Shown: positions 44,545 through 53,886, numbered from the stretch's first letter. The stretch is DNA of 64,000 nt from Meridianimarinicoccus marinus (GCF_040689105.1 NZ_JBFBVU010000003.1:186001-250000); one strand, 5' to 3'. Made by a program: numbers and translations. The notes: a model not told the origin generated them from the letters alone.

Positions 44545-45763
44545 TCTCGACGCTTGCGTCCAGCGTTCCGCCCGACAGCCACGCCGCGGCGGCGCGTCCG
44601 GCGTGACGCCCCGTGGCAAGACAGCCGGTCAGCAGATAGCCGCCGGTGGGCGCTTCCCAGTCCAGCATTTCCCCGGCGCAGAAGGTGCCGGGACGGGCCG
44701 TCAGCATCAGCCCGTCGTCCAGGGCTGCACGCGGCACGCCCCCGGCTGTGGATATCGCCTCGTCCAGCGGGCGCAGACCGGTGTGGGCTATGGGCAGTGC
44801 CTTGAGGCAGCGCGCCAGCGCCTCGGGAGTGTCGGGCAGCGGGCGGCCGAACTCCTGCAACAGGGCCAGCCGTGCGGGATCCAGCTTCAGGCTCTTGCGC
44901 AGATGGGCGGCCACCGTGGCCTTGCCGCGCGGGCGCGCCAGTCTTTCGGTGATCCACGCCGCCGTGCGATCGGGCAGAAGATCGACGTGAAGCCGGGCTC
45001 CCGCCCGCATCTGCGGACTGAGCGGATAGACCCCGCCGCCTTCCAGCCCGCGCGCCGAGATCACGAATTCGCCGCGCGACAGCACCGGTCCGGCGCGCAG
45101 GGCCGCGCCCTTCACCGGGGTGCCGAAATGGCGGGACATATGCGGCGACCAATGGATGCAGATGCCGGCGTTGGCCGGGGCGAAGGGGGTCGGGGTCACG
45201 CCCGCACCCGCCAGAATCCCGGCCCAGGCACCGTCGGACCCCAGCCGCGCCCAGCTTGCCCCGCCAAGCGCCAGCACGGTCGCATCCGCCAGCACCCGGC
45301 GCGGCCCTTCGGGCGTGTCGAACAGCACCGCCGCGCCATCCCAACCGGTCCAACGCCAGCGCGTGCGCCTCTCGACCCCCAGCGCGCCCAGCCGCGCGGC
45401 CCAGGCCCGCACCAGCGGGGAGGCTTTCATCACCTTGGGAAACACCCGACCGGTGGAGCCGGTGAACACCGGCTGGCCCAGCCCGCGCGCCCAATCCTGC
45501 ACCGCCTCGGGACCGAAGCCCGCCAGCAGCGGCGCCAGCCAGTCGGCGGCTGTGCCATAGGCGGCGAGGAACCGCGCCGGATCTTCGGCCTTGGTCAGGT
45601 TCAGCCCGGATTTGCCCGCCATCAGCAGCTTGCGCGCGATCGATGGTTTGGCCTCGACCAGCACCACGCGGTGGCCTGCCTGCGCAAGCACCTCGGCAGC
45701 CATCATCCCGGCCGGGCCCGCGCCGATGATCAGTGCCTCAACCTGCTCTTGTCCTGCGGCCAC
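44525..45763 (-). CDS. HI0933-like NAD(P)/FAD-dependent flavoprotein
   Basis: A 412-residue flavoprotein with FAD-binding ALIIGAGPAGMMAAEVLAQAG, KLLMAGKSGLNLTKAE, ALGGASWARLGSDG and C-terminal GEMLDWEAPTGGYLLTGCLATG: the HI0933/YhiN-like group, TIGR03862 type. The reaction is unknown. GTG 45763 is chosen because AAGGA lies nine bases upstream; the ATG at 45784 adds seven residues and would overlap the divergent HNH gene start. Confidence 0.82.
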   Translation of the reverse strand: MAAGQEQVEALIIGAGPAGMMAAEVLAQAGHRVVLVEAKPSIARKLLMAGKSGLNLTKAEDPARFLAAYGTAADWLAPLLAGFGPEAVQDWARGLGQPVFTGSTGRVFPKVMKASPLVRAWAARLGALGVERRTRWRWTGWDGAAVLFDTPEGPRRVLADATVLALGGASWARLGSDGAWAGILAGAGVTPTPFAPANAGICIHWSPHMSRHFGTPVKGAALRAGPVLSRGEFVISARGLEGGGVYPLSPQMRAGARLHVDLLPDRTAAWITERLARPRGKATVAAHLRKSLKLDPARLALLQEFGRPLPDTPEALARCLKALPIAHTGLRPLDEAISTAGGVPRAALDDGLMLTARPGTFCAGEMLDWEAPTGGYLLTGCLATGRHAGRAAAAWLSGGTLDASVEISPRLS

Positions 45764-45782
45764 GATGCGCCATCCTTGCCCC

Positions 45783-46088
45783 ATGACCGATCCGACCGAA
45801 CCGCTGTGCCCGCTGTGCGGCCGCCCGATCCCGAAGGGGGTGCCGCAAAGCCGTCACCACCTGATCCCGAAGCTCAAAGGCGGCAAGGGAGGCCCGACGG
45901 TACTGTTGCACCAGATCTGCCATTCCGAAATTCACGCGACCCTGACAGAGGCCGAGCTGGCACGCAACTACAACACCGTCGAGGCCCTGCGCGGCCATCC
46001 CCGGCTGGCGAAATTCATCGGCTGGGTGGCCCGGCGGCCGCCTGATTTCAGGTCGCGCACGCCGGGGCCGCGGCGGCGGCGCCCGTAA
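45783..46088 (+). CDS. HNH-domain protein
   Basis: A 101-residue protein. Cys9-x2-Cys12, RHHLIPKLKGG (His25-His26), and ICHSEIH (Cys46-His47, His51) form a zinc-finger HNH layout, followed by a basic tail (RSRTPGPRRRRP). Such small HNH proteins may cut or bind DNA; activity is unproven. No ribosome site is visible, so it may be leaderless. Divergent from the flavoprotein gene. Confidence 0.75.
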   Translation: MTDPTEPLCPLCGRPIPKGVPQSRHHLIPKLKGGKGGPTVLLHQICHSEIHATLTEAELARNYNTVEALRGHPRLAKFIGWVARRPPDFRSRTPGPRRRRP

Positions 46089-46159
46089 CCGGGATTTGGA
46101 CTCCCGACGGGAAGGCTCCCGCCCCCTTCCGACCTGGCGGCCGCGAGGCGTTGGGCCGG

Positions 46160-46204
46160 GCGCCGCTGCGCGGCGCAGTTTGAGTATTTCCGCCAAGAAG
46201 AAGG
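46160..46204. repeat. Intergenic hairpin element with AGTTTGAGTATTT tail
   Basis: A perfect stem-loop GCGCCGC-TGC-GCGGCGC followed by AGTTTGAGTATTTCCGCC and an AAGAAGAAG run. From memory, closely similar elements recur between genes in Rhodobacterales genomes. It lies between the convergent HNH and cytochrome c genes and can terminate transcription, at least rightward. Confidence 0.55.
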
Positions 46205-46222
46205 GAATTGGCGCGCGCCGTC

Positions 46223-46645
46223 TCAGTCCGACAGGCTGGCCAGATAGGCATAGAGGTCGGCGGCTTCCTGTTCCTTGCGCACCCTGAAGGTCATCTTCGA
46301 CCGCGCCGCACCATCGTCCAGCGTGGCGCGCAGATAGGCGGTGGGATCCTGCACGAATGCAGTGAAGTTGGCTTCGTCCCAGACCACCCCGGCTTCGCCC
46401 AGTTGCAGGGCCGGTGCGGAATACTTGAAGCCTTCGACCGTGCTGGCCGCGCGTCCGGCAACCCCGTAAAGGTTCGGGCCGGTGCTGGCCTTCTTACCCG
46501 CAAGCGTTTCGCCTGCGTCGTTCACCACCACATGGCAGGCGACACATTTGCGAAAGGCCTTTTCGCCGGTGGTAACATCGCCTTCGGCCAGCAGCGGTGT
46601 GGCGCACAGGGTCGCAAGGGCGGCAGCGACAAGGGGGGTGTTCAT
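46223..46645 (-). CDS. Class I cytochrome c (c2-like)
   Basis: A 140-residue exported mono-haem cytochrome: signal peptide ending LLAEG, haem site CVACH (Cys34, Cys37, His38), axial methionine probably Met118 in SKMTF. GPNLYGVAGR and DLYAYLASL are typical c2/c550 blocks. AAGGAG precedes the ATG. It would carry electrons in the periplasm; its redox partners are not in the window. Confidence 0.9.
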   Translation of the reverse strand: MNTPLVAAALATLCATPLLAEGDVTTGEKAFRKCVACHVVVNDAGETLAGKKASTGPNLYGVAGRAASTVEGFKYSAPALQLGEAGVVWDEANFTAFVQDPTAYLRATLDDGAARSKMTFRVRKEQEAADLYAYLASLSD

Positions 46646-46863
46646 GGCGGGCTCCTTTCGGTGGGTGTCTGCACCGGTGTCCGGTGATCTGAGCCTTGAA
46701 ATCGCGCGGATTCCGCCGGCGTTCAACACGACCTTGGGACCATGCCCCGCGTCGCGCCGCCCCTGTGTCATGATGCCTTCGTGCAAGATGCGCGACAACA
46801 CGCTTACATCATTGCCAACAGCCCTCGCCAGACCCGCAGCCCGATCGCATCTGACCCAGACCG

Positions 46864-47394
46864 ATGACAGACATGATTCCCGCCTGGGTAGACGGCACCC
46901 TGACGCCGGTCGAGAAGCTGGAGGTGCACAAGCGCGGTCTCCGGCACAAGGCCGTGTCGGTGTTCATCGTCGATGGGCAGAACATCCTGATCCAGCGCCG
47001 GGCGATGTCGAAATACCATACGCCGGGGCTGTGGGCGAACACCTGCTGCACCCATCCCAAATGGGGCGAAAGCCCCGCCGATTGCGCCGTGCGCCGCCTG
47101 AAGGAAGAACTGGGCATCACCGGCATCTACCCGGCCAAGCGCGACCGCGTGGAATACCGCGCGCAGGTGGGCAACGGCATGATCGAGCACGAGGAGGTCG
47201 ACATCTTCATGGCCACCGCCTCGAAAAGCCTGAAGGTCACGCCCAATCCGCACGAGGTGATGCAGGTGGAATGGATCGGCCTCTATGACCTGATGGCCGA
47301 GGTTGCCCGCCGCCCGGCGCGGTTCACGCCATGGCTGCGGATCTATCTGGAAAAGCACTCCGACACGATCTTCGGATCGATGCTGCGGGTCTGA
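46864..47394 (+). CDS. idi: Isopentenyl-diphosphate delta-isomerase, type I
   Basis: A 176-residue Nudix-fold isomerase: LQRRAMSKYHTPGLWANTCC with the catalytic Cys-containing NTCC motif, the Nudix-like RRLKEELGI and the acidic EHEEVDIF. It interconverts IPP and DMAPP for isoprenoids such as carotenoids and quinones. Confidence 0.95.
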   Translation: MTDMIPAWVDGTLTPVEKLEVHKRGLRHKAVSVFIVDGQNILIQRRAMSKYHTPGLWANTCCTHPKWGESPADCAVRRLKEELGITGIYPAKRDRVEYRAQVGNGMIEHEEVDIFMATASKSLKVTPNPHEVMQVEWIGLYDLMAEVARRPARFTPWLRIYLEKHSDTIFGSMLRV

Positions 47395-47462
47395 GGCCAA
47401 GGCGCCGGAGCCACCACCTGGCAGGTCCGGCTATGGTCAGGGTCCGGCCCGAAGGACCACGC

Positions 47463-48608
47463 TCACCGGAACCGCAGATTGTCGCGGCTCAACTCGGACA
47501 CCGAGGTGCAGCCCATCAGCCGCATGCCGCGCTCAAGCTCGGCCTTCATCAGGCCGAGCGCGCGCTCGACCCCCGGCTGCCCGGCCGCGGCCAGCGGATA
47601 CAGGTAGAACCTGCCGCCGCCGACGGCCTTGGCGCCCAGCGACAGCGCCTTGAGCACATGGGTGCCGCGCTGGATGCCGCTGTCCATGATGACGTCGATC
47701 TCATCGCCCACCGCATCCACAATCTCTGACAATTGGTCGAACGGTGTGCGCGAGCCGTCCAGCTGCCGCCCGCCGTGGTTCGACAGGATGATGCCGGTGC
47801 AGCCGATCTCGACCGCGCGCCGGGCGTCGGCCACCGACATGATGCCCTTCAGGCAGAACTGCCCGTCCCAGTCGCGCACCATTTCGGCCACGTCATCCCA
47901 GGTCATCGTCGGGTCCAGCATGTCGGTGAAATAGCTGCCGATCGACTTGGCGCCGCCGCTCATGTCCACGTGATCATCCAGTTGCGGCAGCTTGAAGCTT
48001 TCGTGGGTGACATAGTTGATGCCCCACATGGGCTTGCGCGCGAATTCGTACATGCCGTTCAGAGTCAGTTTGAACGGAATCGAGAACCCGGTGCGCAGGT
48101 CGCGTTCGCGGTTGCCGCCGGTGATGCTGTCCACGGTCAGCATCATCACCTCGACCCCGGCCGCCTTGGCGCGATCCATCATCACCTTGTTCAGCCCGCG
48201 ATCCTTGTGGAAATAGAACTGATAGACCTGCGGGGTGTCGTGCTTCTTGCGCAGCTCCTCGAGGCTGACGGTGCCCAGCGACGAGACCCCGAACATGGTG
48301 CCGTATTTCGCCGCCGCCGCCGCCACGGCGCGCTCGCCCTCGTGGTGGAACAGGCGTTGCAGTGCCGTGGGCGAACAATAGAAGGGCATCGCCAGTTTCT
48401 GCCCCATCACCGTCACCGACAGATCCACGTCGCCAACCCCGCGCAGCACGTTGGGCACCAGATCGCAGGTTTCGATGCTGCTGGTGTTCTGGCGCAGCGT
48501 CACCTCATCGTCGGCGCCGCCGTCGATATAGTTAAAGATCGGCCCCGGCAGCCGGCGCTTGGCCAGCTTTCGGAAGTCGTGAAAATTATGACATTGGTTC
48601 AGACCCAT
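47463..48608 (-). CDS. lldD: FMN-dependent L-lactate dehydrogenase/alpha-hydroxyacid oxidase
   Basis: A 381-residue TIM-barrel flavoenzyme. PGPIFNYIDGGADDE, the FMN loop YCSPTALQRL, LKGIMSVADARRA with the active-site Lys and SNHGGRQLDG with catalytic His-Gly-Gly-Arg are intact. It oxidises L-lactate (or a related 2-hydroxy acid) at the inner membrane. Downstream bases 48609-48826 hold only a promoter-like AT-rich patch. Confidence 0.88.
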   Translation of the reverse strand: MGLNQCHNFHDFRKLAKRRLPGPIFNYIDGGADDEVTLRQNTSSIETCDLVPNVLRGVGDVDLSVTVMGQKLAMPFYCSPTALQRLFHHEGERAVAAAAAKYGTMFGVSSLGTVSLEELRKKHDTPQVYQFYFHKDRGLNKVMMDRAKAAGVEVMMLTVDSITGGNRERDLRTGFSIPFKLTLNGMYEFARKPMWGINYVTHESFKLPQLDDHVDMSGGAKSIGSYFTDMLDPTMTWDDVAEMVRDWDGQFCLKGIMSVADARRAVEIGCTGIILSNHGGRQLDGSRTPFDQLSEIVDAVGDEIDVIMDSGIQRGTHVLKALSLGAKAVGGGRFYLYPLAAAGQPGVERALGLMKAELERGMRLMGCTSVSELSRDNLRFR

Positions 48609-48826
48609 TCGGCGCTCCTCTTCCGGGGCCGGACCCGCCGCCCCTGCGGGGATTCCGTGACTCCGTCGTACTGGTAACTTTAATTTACCAATTTTACCGA
48701 AAAAGCCAGCGCGAAACCTGCCACTGGGTCAGTTTGCCCGAATCCGTCCCCCAAAACGCACACCGGCGCCGGCGCGAAGGTCGCGCGGCGCCGGTCGGGC
48801 AGCAAGTCAGGGGCTTGGCGCGCGCG

Positions 48827-50005
48827 CTATTCGGCGGCGGATTGATCCGCGCGGCGGGCGTTGCGGGCCCGTTCGGAGGCGGATTTGAGCTGCCCGCAGG
48901 CCGCCATGATATCCTCGCCACGCGGGGTGCGGATCGGGCTGGCGTAGCCGGCCTTGTAGATGATGTCGGCGAAGGCCCGGATGCGGTTGTTCGACGACCG
49001 CTTGTAGGGCGCACCGGGCCATTCGTTGAAGGGGATCAGGTTGATCTTGGCCGGGATGCCCTCGATCAATTTGATCAAACGGCGGGCGTCTTCGTCGCTG
49101 TCGTTCACCCCTTGCAGCATCACGTATTCAAAGGTGATCCGCTCGGAATTGCTGAGCTTGGGATAGGCGCGCAGGCTGTCCAGAAGCTCGGCGATGTTCC
49201 ATTTCTTGTTGATCGGCACCAGCCGGTCGCGCACCTCGTCGGTGGTGGCATGGAAGCTGATCGCCAGCATGCAGCCGATTTCCTCGGCGGTGCGGGCGAT
49301 CTCGGGCACCACGCCGCTGGTGGACAGGGTGATGCGGCGACGGCTCAGGCTGATGCCCTCGGGATCCATGGCGATCTTCATGGCGTCGCGCACGGCTTCG
49401 AAATTGTACAGCGGTTCGCCCATGCCCATCAGCACGATGTTGGACAGCAGCCGCGTTTCATCCTTGGGATTGCGACCCGGTTCCGGCCATTCGCCCAGAT
49501 CGTCGCGCGCCAGCAGGATCTGGCCGACGATCTCGCCCGGCGTCAGATTGCGCACCAGCTTTTGCGTGCCGGTGTGGCAGAACGAACAGGTCAGGGTGCA
49601 GCCGACCTGGCTGGACACGCACAGGGTGCCGCGATCTTCCTCGGGGATATAGACGGTCTCGACCTCATGTCCCCCGGCGATGCGGACAAGGTATTTCCGG
49701 GTGCCGTCGTCCGACACCTGCTTGCTGACGATCTCGGGCACCTCGACCACGAAGTTCTCGGCCAGCAGCGCGCGATAGGGTTTCGCCAGATTGGTCATCA
49801 GGTCGAAGTCGCGCGCACCCTTCTGATAGATCCACTGCCAGACCTGGTTCATCCGCATCTTGCCCTGACGCTCGGGCGTGCCGGCAACCACCAGCGCCTC
49901 TTGCAGGGCCGGACGGGTCAGGCCGACAAGGTTCATCTTGCCGTCCTGCGGCAGCTTGCGCGGCAGGGTCAGAACGTCTTGCGTGATGGGCGCGGTGGCG
50001 GTCAT
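48827..50005 (-). CDS. rlmN: Dual-specificity 23S rRNA/tRNA adenine-C2 methyltransferase
   Basis: A 392-residue radical-SAM methyltransferase. The cluster motif is GCTLTCSFCHTG; VLMGMGEPLYNF and AISFHATTDEVRD are typical; the second catalytic cysteine lies near the C-terminus in IMAACGQL. It methylates A2503 of 23S rRNA and A37 of some tRNAs. Confidence 0.96.
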   Translation of the reverse strand: MTATAPITQDVLTLPRKLPQDGKMNLVGLTRPALQEALVVAGTPERQGKMRMNQVWQWIYQKGARDFDLMTNLAKPYRALLAENFVVEVPEIVSKQVSDDGTRKYLVRIAGGHEVETVYIPEEDRGTLCVSSQVGCTLTCSFCHTGTQKLVRNLTPGEIVGQILLARDDLGEWPEPGRNPKDETRLLSNIVLMGMGEPLYNFEAVRDAMKIAMDPEGISLSRRRITLSTSGVVPEIARTAEEIGCMLAISFHATTDEVRDRLVPINKKWNIAELLDSLRAYPKLSNSERITFEYVMLQGVNDSDEDARRLIKLIEGIPAKINLIPFNEWPGAPYKRSSNNRIRAFADIIYKAGYASPIRTPRGEDIMAACGQLKSASERARNARRADQSAAE

Positions 50006-50129
50006 GGCGGATCTTTCGGACAGGGCAGACCGCTACATAGCGCCTCACAGCGGTTTTGAAAAGTATCCACAGGCTAACGCCCCCAAACCTGTGTGCAGGG
50101 GCGACAGGGTCAAGGGCCGGGATACGCGA

Positions 50130-50654
50130 TCAGCCGCCGCAGCGGGTCATCGCGTCGTCGTAAGCGGCGGTAAAGCCGATCAGCGAGAAAGTGTCCTTGG
50201 TGGTGGTGCCGCGCGACGACCGTCCGGTGATCACCGCCTCGACGCCCCGCTTCAGGGCGGTGGCGATGCGGCGATCATCCTCGGGCGTGGCCGCCCAGGC
50301 CATTTCGCCATCGGTGAACAGCTCGAATTTCGAATCACCCACCTGCATGGCCACGGTCGAGCCCGGCGCGAAAGGATAGCCGCCCTGGAAGGACACCTCG
50401 CCCAGCTTGTCGCTGCCCGGCCAGAACGACACGAACATGTAGATATCGCCACGGCGCACCGCCACGACGCGCCCGTCCCGCGTGTTCACCGTTTCCCTGG
50501 GGGCCGAGACAACCCAGCACTGTTTGGGGTCTTCCTCGGCAAAAATGCTCCAGTCCGACTTCGCCGCCACACGCGTGGCCTCGTTCTGCGCCATGGCCAT
50601 GCTTGCGGCCATACAAAGGACCGCTGCCAGACCTGACCGGATCGCTGCGTTCAT
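50130..50654 (-). CDS. Invasion-associated-locus-B-like exported protein
   Basis: A 174-residue protein with signal peptide (LAAVLCMAASMAMAQ). KSDWSIFAEEDPKQCWVVSAP and two cysteines (that one and the final CGG) match the IalB/invasion-associated family, a periplasmic beta-sandwich of unknown role common in alphaproteobacteria. ATG 50654 is chosen; a GTG precedes it directly. Confidence 0.7.
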   Translation of the reverse strand: MNAAIRSGLAAVLCMAASMAMAQNEATRVAAKSDWSIFAEEDPKQCWVVSAPRETVNTRDGRVVAVRRGDIYMFVSFWPGSDKLGEVSFQGGYPFAPGSTVAMQVGDSKFELFTDGEMAWAATPEDDRRIATALKRGVEAVITGRSSRGTTTKDTFSLIGFTAAYDDAMTRCGG

Positions 50655-50793
50655 CACCCTTCGCCTCCAGCACTCTGCTTCGTACGGGGCGCGTTTGCCG
50701 GTTGACCCGGCCTGCCGGCCCCGTTTCCTCGCCGGTCAGCTTAACCAAAAGACTGCCCCCCCGAAAGAGCAATCGCGGGGATGTGAGCCGGTC

Positions 50794-51669
50794 TCAGCCG
50801 ACAAATTCAGACCGGGCCACGCCTTGGATATAGAGCAGCGCCGTCAGATCGCCATGGTTGATCCGCAGGTCGCATTGCGCGGCAACCGACGGCTTGGCAT
50901 GCAGCGCCACCCCGGCCCCGGCACGGCCCAGCATGCCAAGGTCGTTGGCGCCGTCGCCCACGGCCATCACCTGTGCTTCCGACAGGCCCAGACGGGCGGT
51001 GATGTCTTCCAGCGCGGCGATCTTGGCCTCGCGCCCCAGGATCGGCTGCACCGGCACGCCGGTCAGCTTGCCCCCTGCCACGCCCAGCACATTGGCGCGA
51101 TGCTCGTCAAACCCCAGATCGGCGGCGACCTTTTCGGTGAAGGCCGTGAACCCGCCCGACACCAGCGCCGCATAGGCCCCGCGCGCCTTCATCGTCGCCA
51201 CCAGCGCCTTGCCCCCGGCGGCCAGCGTGATGCGGTCGACATAGACCCGGTCGACAATCCCAGCGTCCAGCCCGGTCAGCAGGCCCAGACGCTCGGTCAG
51301 CGCTCCTTCGAAATCCAGCTCTCCGTTCATCGCCCGCGCGGTGATCTCGCTGACCCGGTCCCCGACCCCGGCCAGATCGGCCAGTTCGTCGATACATTCC
51401 TGATCGATCATGGTGCTGTCCATATCGGCCAGCAGCATCTTCTTCTCGCGCCCCGCCAGGGGCTGGCCCAGCATGTCGATGCGGCGCGTCTGAAGATCTT
51501 CCCAGACCTGCCAGAAGTTGTTGGGCAGGGCGGTTACCGTGAACTCCGCCGCCTCGCCTTCCGCCAGCCAGCGCGCTTCGCCGCCGCCCCAGGCATCGCG
51601 CAGCGCCTCGACCGTGGCGCGATCCAGCGCCGGGGCAGCGGGAGAGGTCAGAAGGGTGACAACTTGCAT
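50794..51669 (-). CDS. serB: Phosphoserine phosphatase
   Basis: A 291-residue HAD phosphatase completing serine synthesis. The catalytic DxD is in LLADMDST (Asp82, Asp84), motif II in LVSGGFTAF, motif IV in AVGDGANDLGML. The start MQVVTLLTS follows GGAG. It runs away from serC-serA, from which it is now separated by about 7 kb including the integrated element. Confidence 0.95.
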   Translation of the reverse strand: MQVVTLLTSPAAPALDRATVEALRDAWGGGEARWLAEGEAAEFTVTALPNNFWQVWEDLQTRRIDMLGQPLAGREKKMLLADMDSTMIDQECIDELADLAGVGDRVSEITARAMNGELDFEGALTERLGLLTGLDAGIVDRVYVDRITLAAGGKALVATMKARGAYAALVSGGFTAFTEKVAADLGFDEHRANVLGVAGGKLTGVPVQPILGREAKIAALEDITARLGLSEAQVMAVGDGANDLGMLGRAGAGVALHAKPSVAAQCDLRINHGDLTALLYIQGVARSEFVG

Positions 51670-51909
51670 CGAAACGGCTCCATCCTTGGCTTGCCGCGCC
51701 ATAGATCACGCACGGCCACGGCAGGCCAGAGGCCGTGTCGCGCAATTGGCCGGACTGTGGTGAAATGACGGCCTCTGACAAGCGCCAGTCGACACGCATG
51801 CGCTGCGGACACAGTGTCTGGAAAATTCAGCGTGCAACTTTAGTACTATTGCATGCGCAAACATTTTAATTTAGTTACCTAACATATCAGTCGCAAACCG
51901 GAGGCACCC

Positions 51910-52008
51910 ATGCCGATTCCACGTATTACCTATGAAGCTCTGGTCAAGATCTGGGGCGAACGCCTCACCAGCACCTTCTACTCGCCCGTCAGCATCGTCC
52001 GTCGCTGA
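51910..52008 (+). CDS. Small ORF of 32 codons with strong ribosome site
   Basis: GGAGG stands five bases before ATG. The product starts MPIPRITYEALVKIW and ends SPVSIVRR; it is basic and may form an amphipathic helix. It follows an AT-rich promoter-like stretch (51835-51890) and is followed by an 8-bp GC hairpin. I do not recognise a family. The combination of promoter-like DNA, ribosome site and terminator-like hairpin makes a single-gene unit likely. Confidence 0.55.
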   Translation: MPIPRITYEALVKIWGERLTSTFYSPVSIVRR

Positions 52009-52012
52009 ACCG

Positions 52013-52035
52013 CACGGGCCGAGTGTTGGCCCGTG
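52013..52035 (+). terminator. Terminator-like hairpin after the 32-codon ORF
   Basis: CACGGGCC and GGCCCGTG form a perfect 8-bp stem with loop GAGTGTT, starting four bases after the stop codon. No T run follows, so termination is uncertain; it could also protect a small transcript. Confidence 0.45.
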
Positions 52036-52118
52036 ACCTTGCGCCGCCTGACGCTTTGTCCGCGGCTGTCGTACCCCTGTCTTGATTGCGCTAACGGCGC
52101 CGAAACAGGGGAACCGCC

Positions 52119-53060
52119 ATGAAATTGGGAATCGTTGGCGCGGGAATGGTGGGATCCACCGCCGCCTATGCCGTGGCCCTGATGGGCCATGTTTCCGAAA
52201 TCGTCCTGGTCGATCAGAACGCGGCCCTTGCGCGCGCGCAGGCCGACGATATTGCCCACGCCATGCCCTTTGCCGCCGCCACGCAGGTGCGCTCGGGCGG
52301 CTATGCCGATCTGGCCGGCGCCTCTGTCATCATCATCGCCGCCGGCGTGTCACAGAAACCCGGCGAGACACGGCTTGATCTGCTCGGCCGCAATGCCGCC
52401 GTGTTTCGTGCCGTGCTGTCCGAAACCATGACCGTCGCACCGCAGGCAATCCTGCTGGTGGCCACCAATCCGGTGGACGTGATGACCGGCATCACCGCGC
52501 GATTGACCGGCCAGCCCCCCGCGCGCGTCATCGGTTCCGGCACCACGCTCGACAGCGCCCGCTTCCGCGATCTTCTGGCCCGCGCCCTGAATGTGGCGCC
52601 GCGCTCGGTCCATGCCTATGTGCTGGGCGAACATGGCGACAGCGAGGTTCTGGCCTGGTCCTCGGCCCGCGTCGGCGCCCTGACGCTGGATGCCGCCGCC
52701 GCCCAGACCGGCCGCCCGCTGACCTTAGAGATCCGGGAAAAGATCGACACCGGCGTCCGCCGCGCCGCCTATGCCATCATCGAAGGCAAGGGTGCGACCT
52801 ATCACGGCATCGGCGCGGCGCTGGCCCGACTGGTGGCCGCGATCAACGGCAACGAACGCTCGGTCCATTCTGTGTCCACCATGACCACGCAGATCGTCGG
52901 CGTCCACGGCGTGCCCCTGTCGCTGCCCCGCGTTCTGGGCCGCGACGGGGTCGAGGCGGAACTGGTGCCCGACCTCGACACAAGCGAACAGGCCGCGCTG
53001 GCCGACAGCGCCCGCCTGCTGAAACAGACGCTGGAATCGGTGCCGCTGCAGCCGCTCTGA
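52119..53060 (+). CDS. ldh: L-lactate dehydrogenase (NAD)
   Basis: A 313-residue LDH/MDH-family enzyme. Rossmann GIVGAGMVGSTAAY; the specificity loop VSQKPGETR has Gln79 at the position that is Gln in lactate and Arg in malate dehydrogenases; Arg85, Asp145, Arg148 and His172 (GEHGDSE) complete the active site. It interconverts pyruvate and L-lactate. Convergent with the di-haem cytochrome gene, four bases apart. Confidence 0.9.
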   Translation: MKLGIVGAGMVGSTAAYAVALMGHVSEIVLVDQNAALARAQADDIAHAMPFAAATQVRSGGYADLAGASVIIIAAGVSQKPGETRLDLLGRNAAVFRAVLSETMTVAPQAILLVATNPVDVMTGITARLTGQPPARVIGSGTTLDSARFRDLLARALNVAPRSVHAYVLGEHGDSEVLAWSSARVGALTLDAAAAQTGRPLTLEIREKIDTGVRRAAYAIIEGKGATYHGIGAALARLVAAINGNERSVHSVSTMTTQIVGVHGVPLSLPRVLGRDGVEAELVPDLDTSEQAALADSARLLKQTLESVPLQPL

Positions 53061-53064
53061 GGCG

Positions 53065-53886
53065 CTATTGCGCGTCCGGCAGCGGCGGCAAGGTCCGCAG
53101 ATACATCACGATGGCATCCAGGTCGGTCTCGCTCATCCGCGCATAATACGGATAGCCCATGGGCGGCTTCATCGGCGACCCGTCGGGCCGCACCCCCTGC
53201 GAGATCATCGCCTTGATCTCGGCATCGCTGTAATTCGCCAAGCCATCCGCGTGGCTGGTCAGATTGGCCGCGACCGAGACGCCCCAGGGCCCCTCCCAGG
53301 CATGGCCGCCGCCGCCAAGGTTGCCCGCGATGTCCGGGCGTCCGTCCTTCAGCGAATGGCATTCGATGCAATGCGCCACCGGCCCCGCCAGATAGGCGCC
53401 ATATTCCACCGACACCTCTGGCGCCATCTCCGCCACACTGTCGATGGGCGGCCCATAGGCGGGCGGCAGATCGAAGGGATACTCGGTGGCCTTGAACGGG
53501 GTTTCGACCGGCTCCAGCGTGCGGACATAGGCCACGATGGCGGCCAGATCGGAATCGCTCAACTGCCGGTACAGACCGATGGGCATCGGCGGACCGATCA
53601 CCGATCCGTCGGGCCGGATGCCCTCGCGGATCGCGCGGGCCAGCTCCGCGTCACTCCAATCCGCAATGCGGCTGGCCGGGGTGATGTTCGGTACCTGCGC
53701 CACGAAGCCGTGCTCGGGAATCTCCGCGCCGCCATAGGCCGGCGCCCCCGGCATCGGCGCGGTGTGACAGTTGCCGCAGGCCGCCGGCCCCTCGACAAGA
53801 TAGGCGCCGCGTTCCACCGGCGTTTCGGCCATCGCGCCCGAGATCGGAAGAACGGCCCCCAATACTCCAAAAATCTGCTTCAACAT
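53065..53886 (-). CDS. Di-haem cytochrome c
   Basis: A 273-residue exported protein with two class I-like domains: CGNCH (37-41) and CIECH (about residue 178), each followed by a PPM or KPPMGYP stretch for the axial methionine. The signal peptide is LGAVLPISGAMA. GGGGAG precedes the ATG. The layout resembles the membrane-anchored cytochrome subunits of periplasmic dehydrogenases, but no such dehydrogenase is adjacent. Confidence 0.85.
   Translation of the reverse strand: MLKQIFGVLGAVLPISGAMAETPVERGAYLVEGPAACGNCHTAPMPGAPAYGGAEIPEHGFVAQVPNITPASRIADWSDAELARAIREGIRPDGSVIGPPMPIGLYRQLSDSDLAAIVAYVRTLEPVETPFKATEYPFDLPPAYGPPIDSVAEMAPEVSVEYGAYLAGPVAHCIECHSLKDGRPDIAGNLGGGGHAWEGPWGVSVAANLTSHADGLANYSDAEIKAMISQGVRPDGSPMKPPMGYPYYARMSETDLDAIVMYLRTLPPLPDAQ

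Noticed and set aside
52119..53060. Malate dehydrogenase
   Set aside because: The specificity loop has Gln (VSQKPGETR), the lactate-type residue, not Arg.
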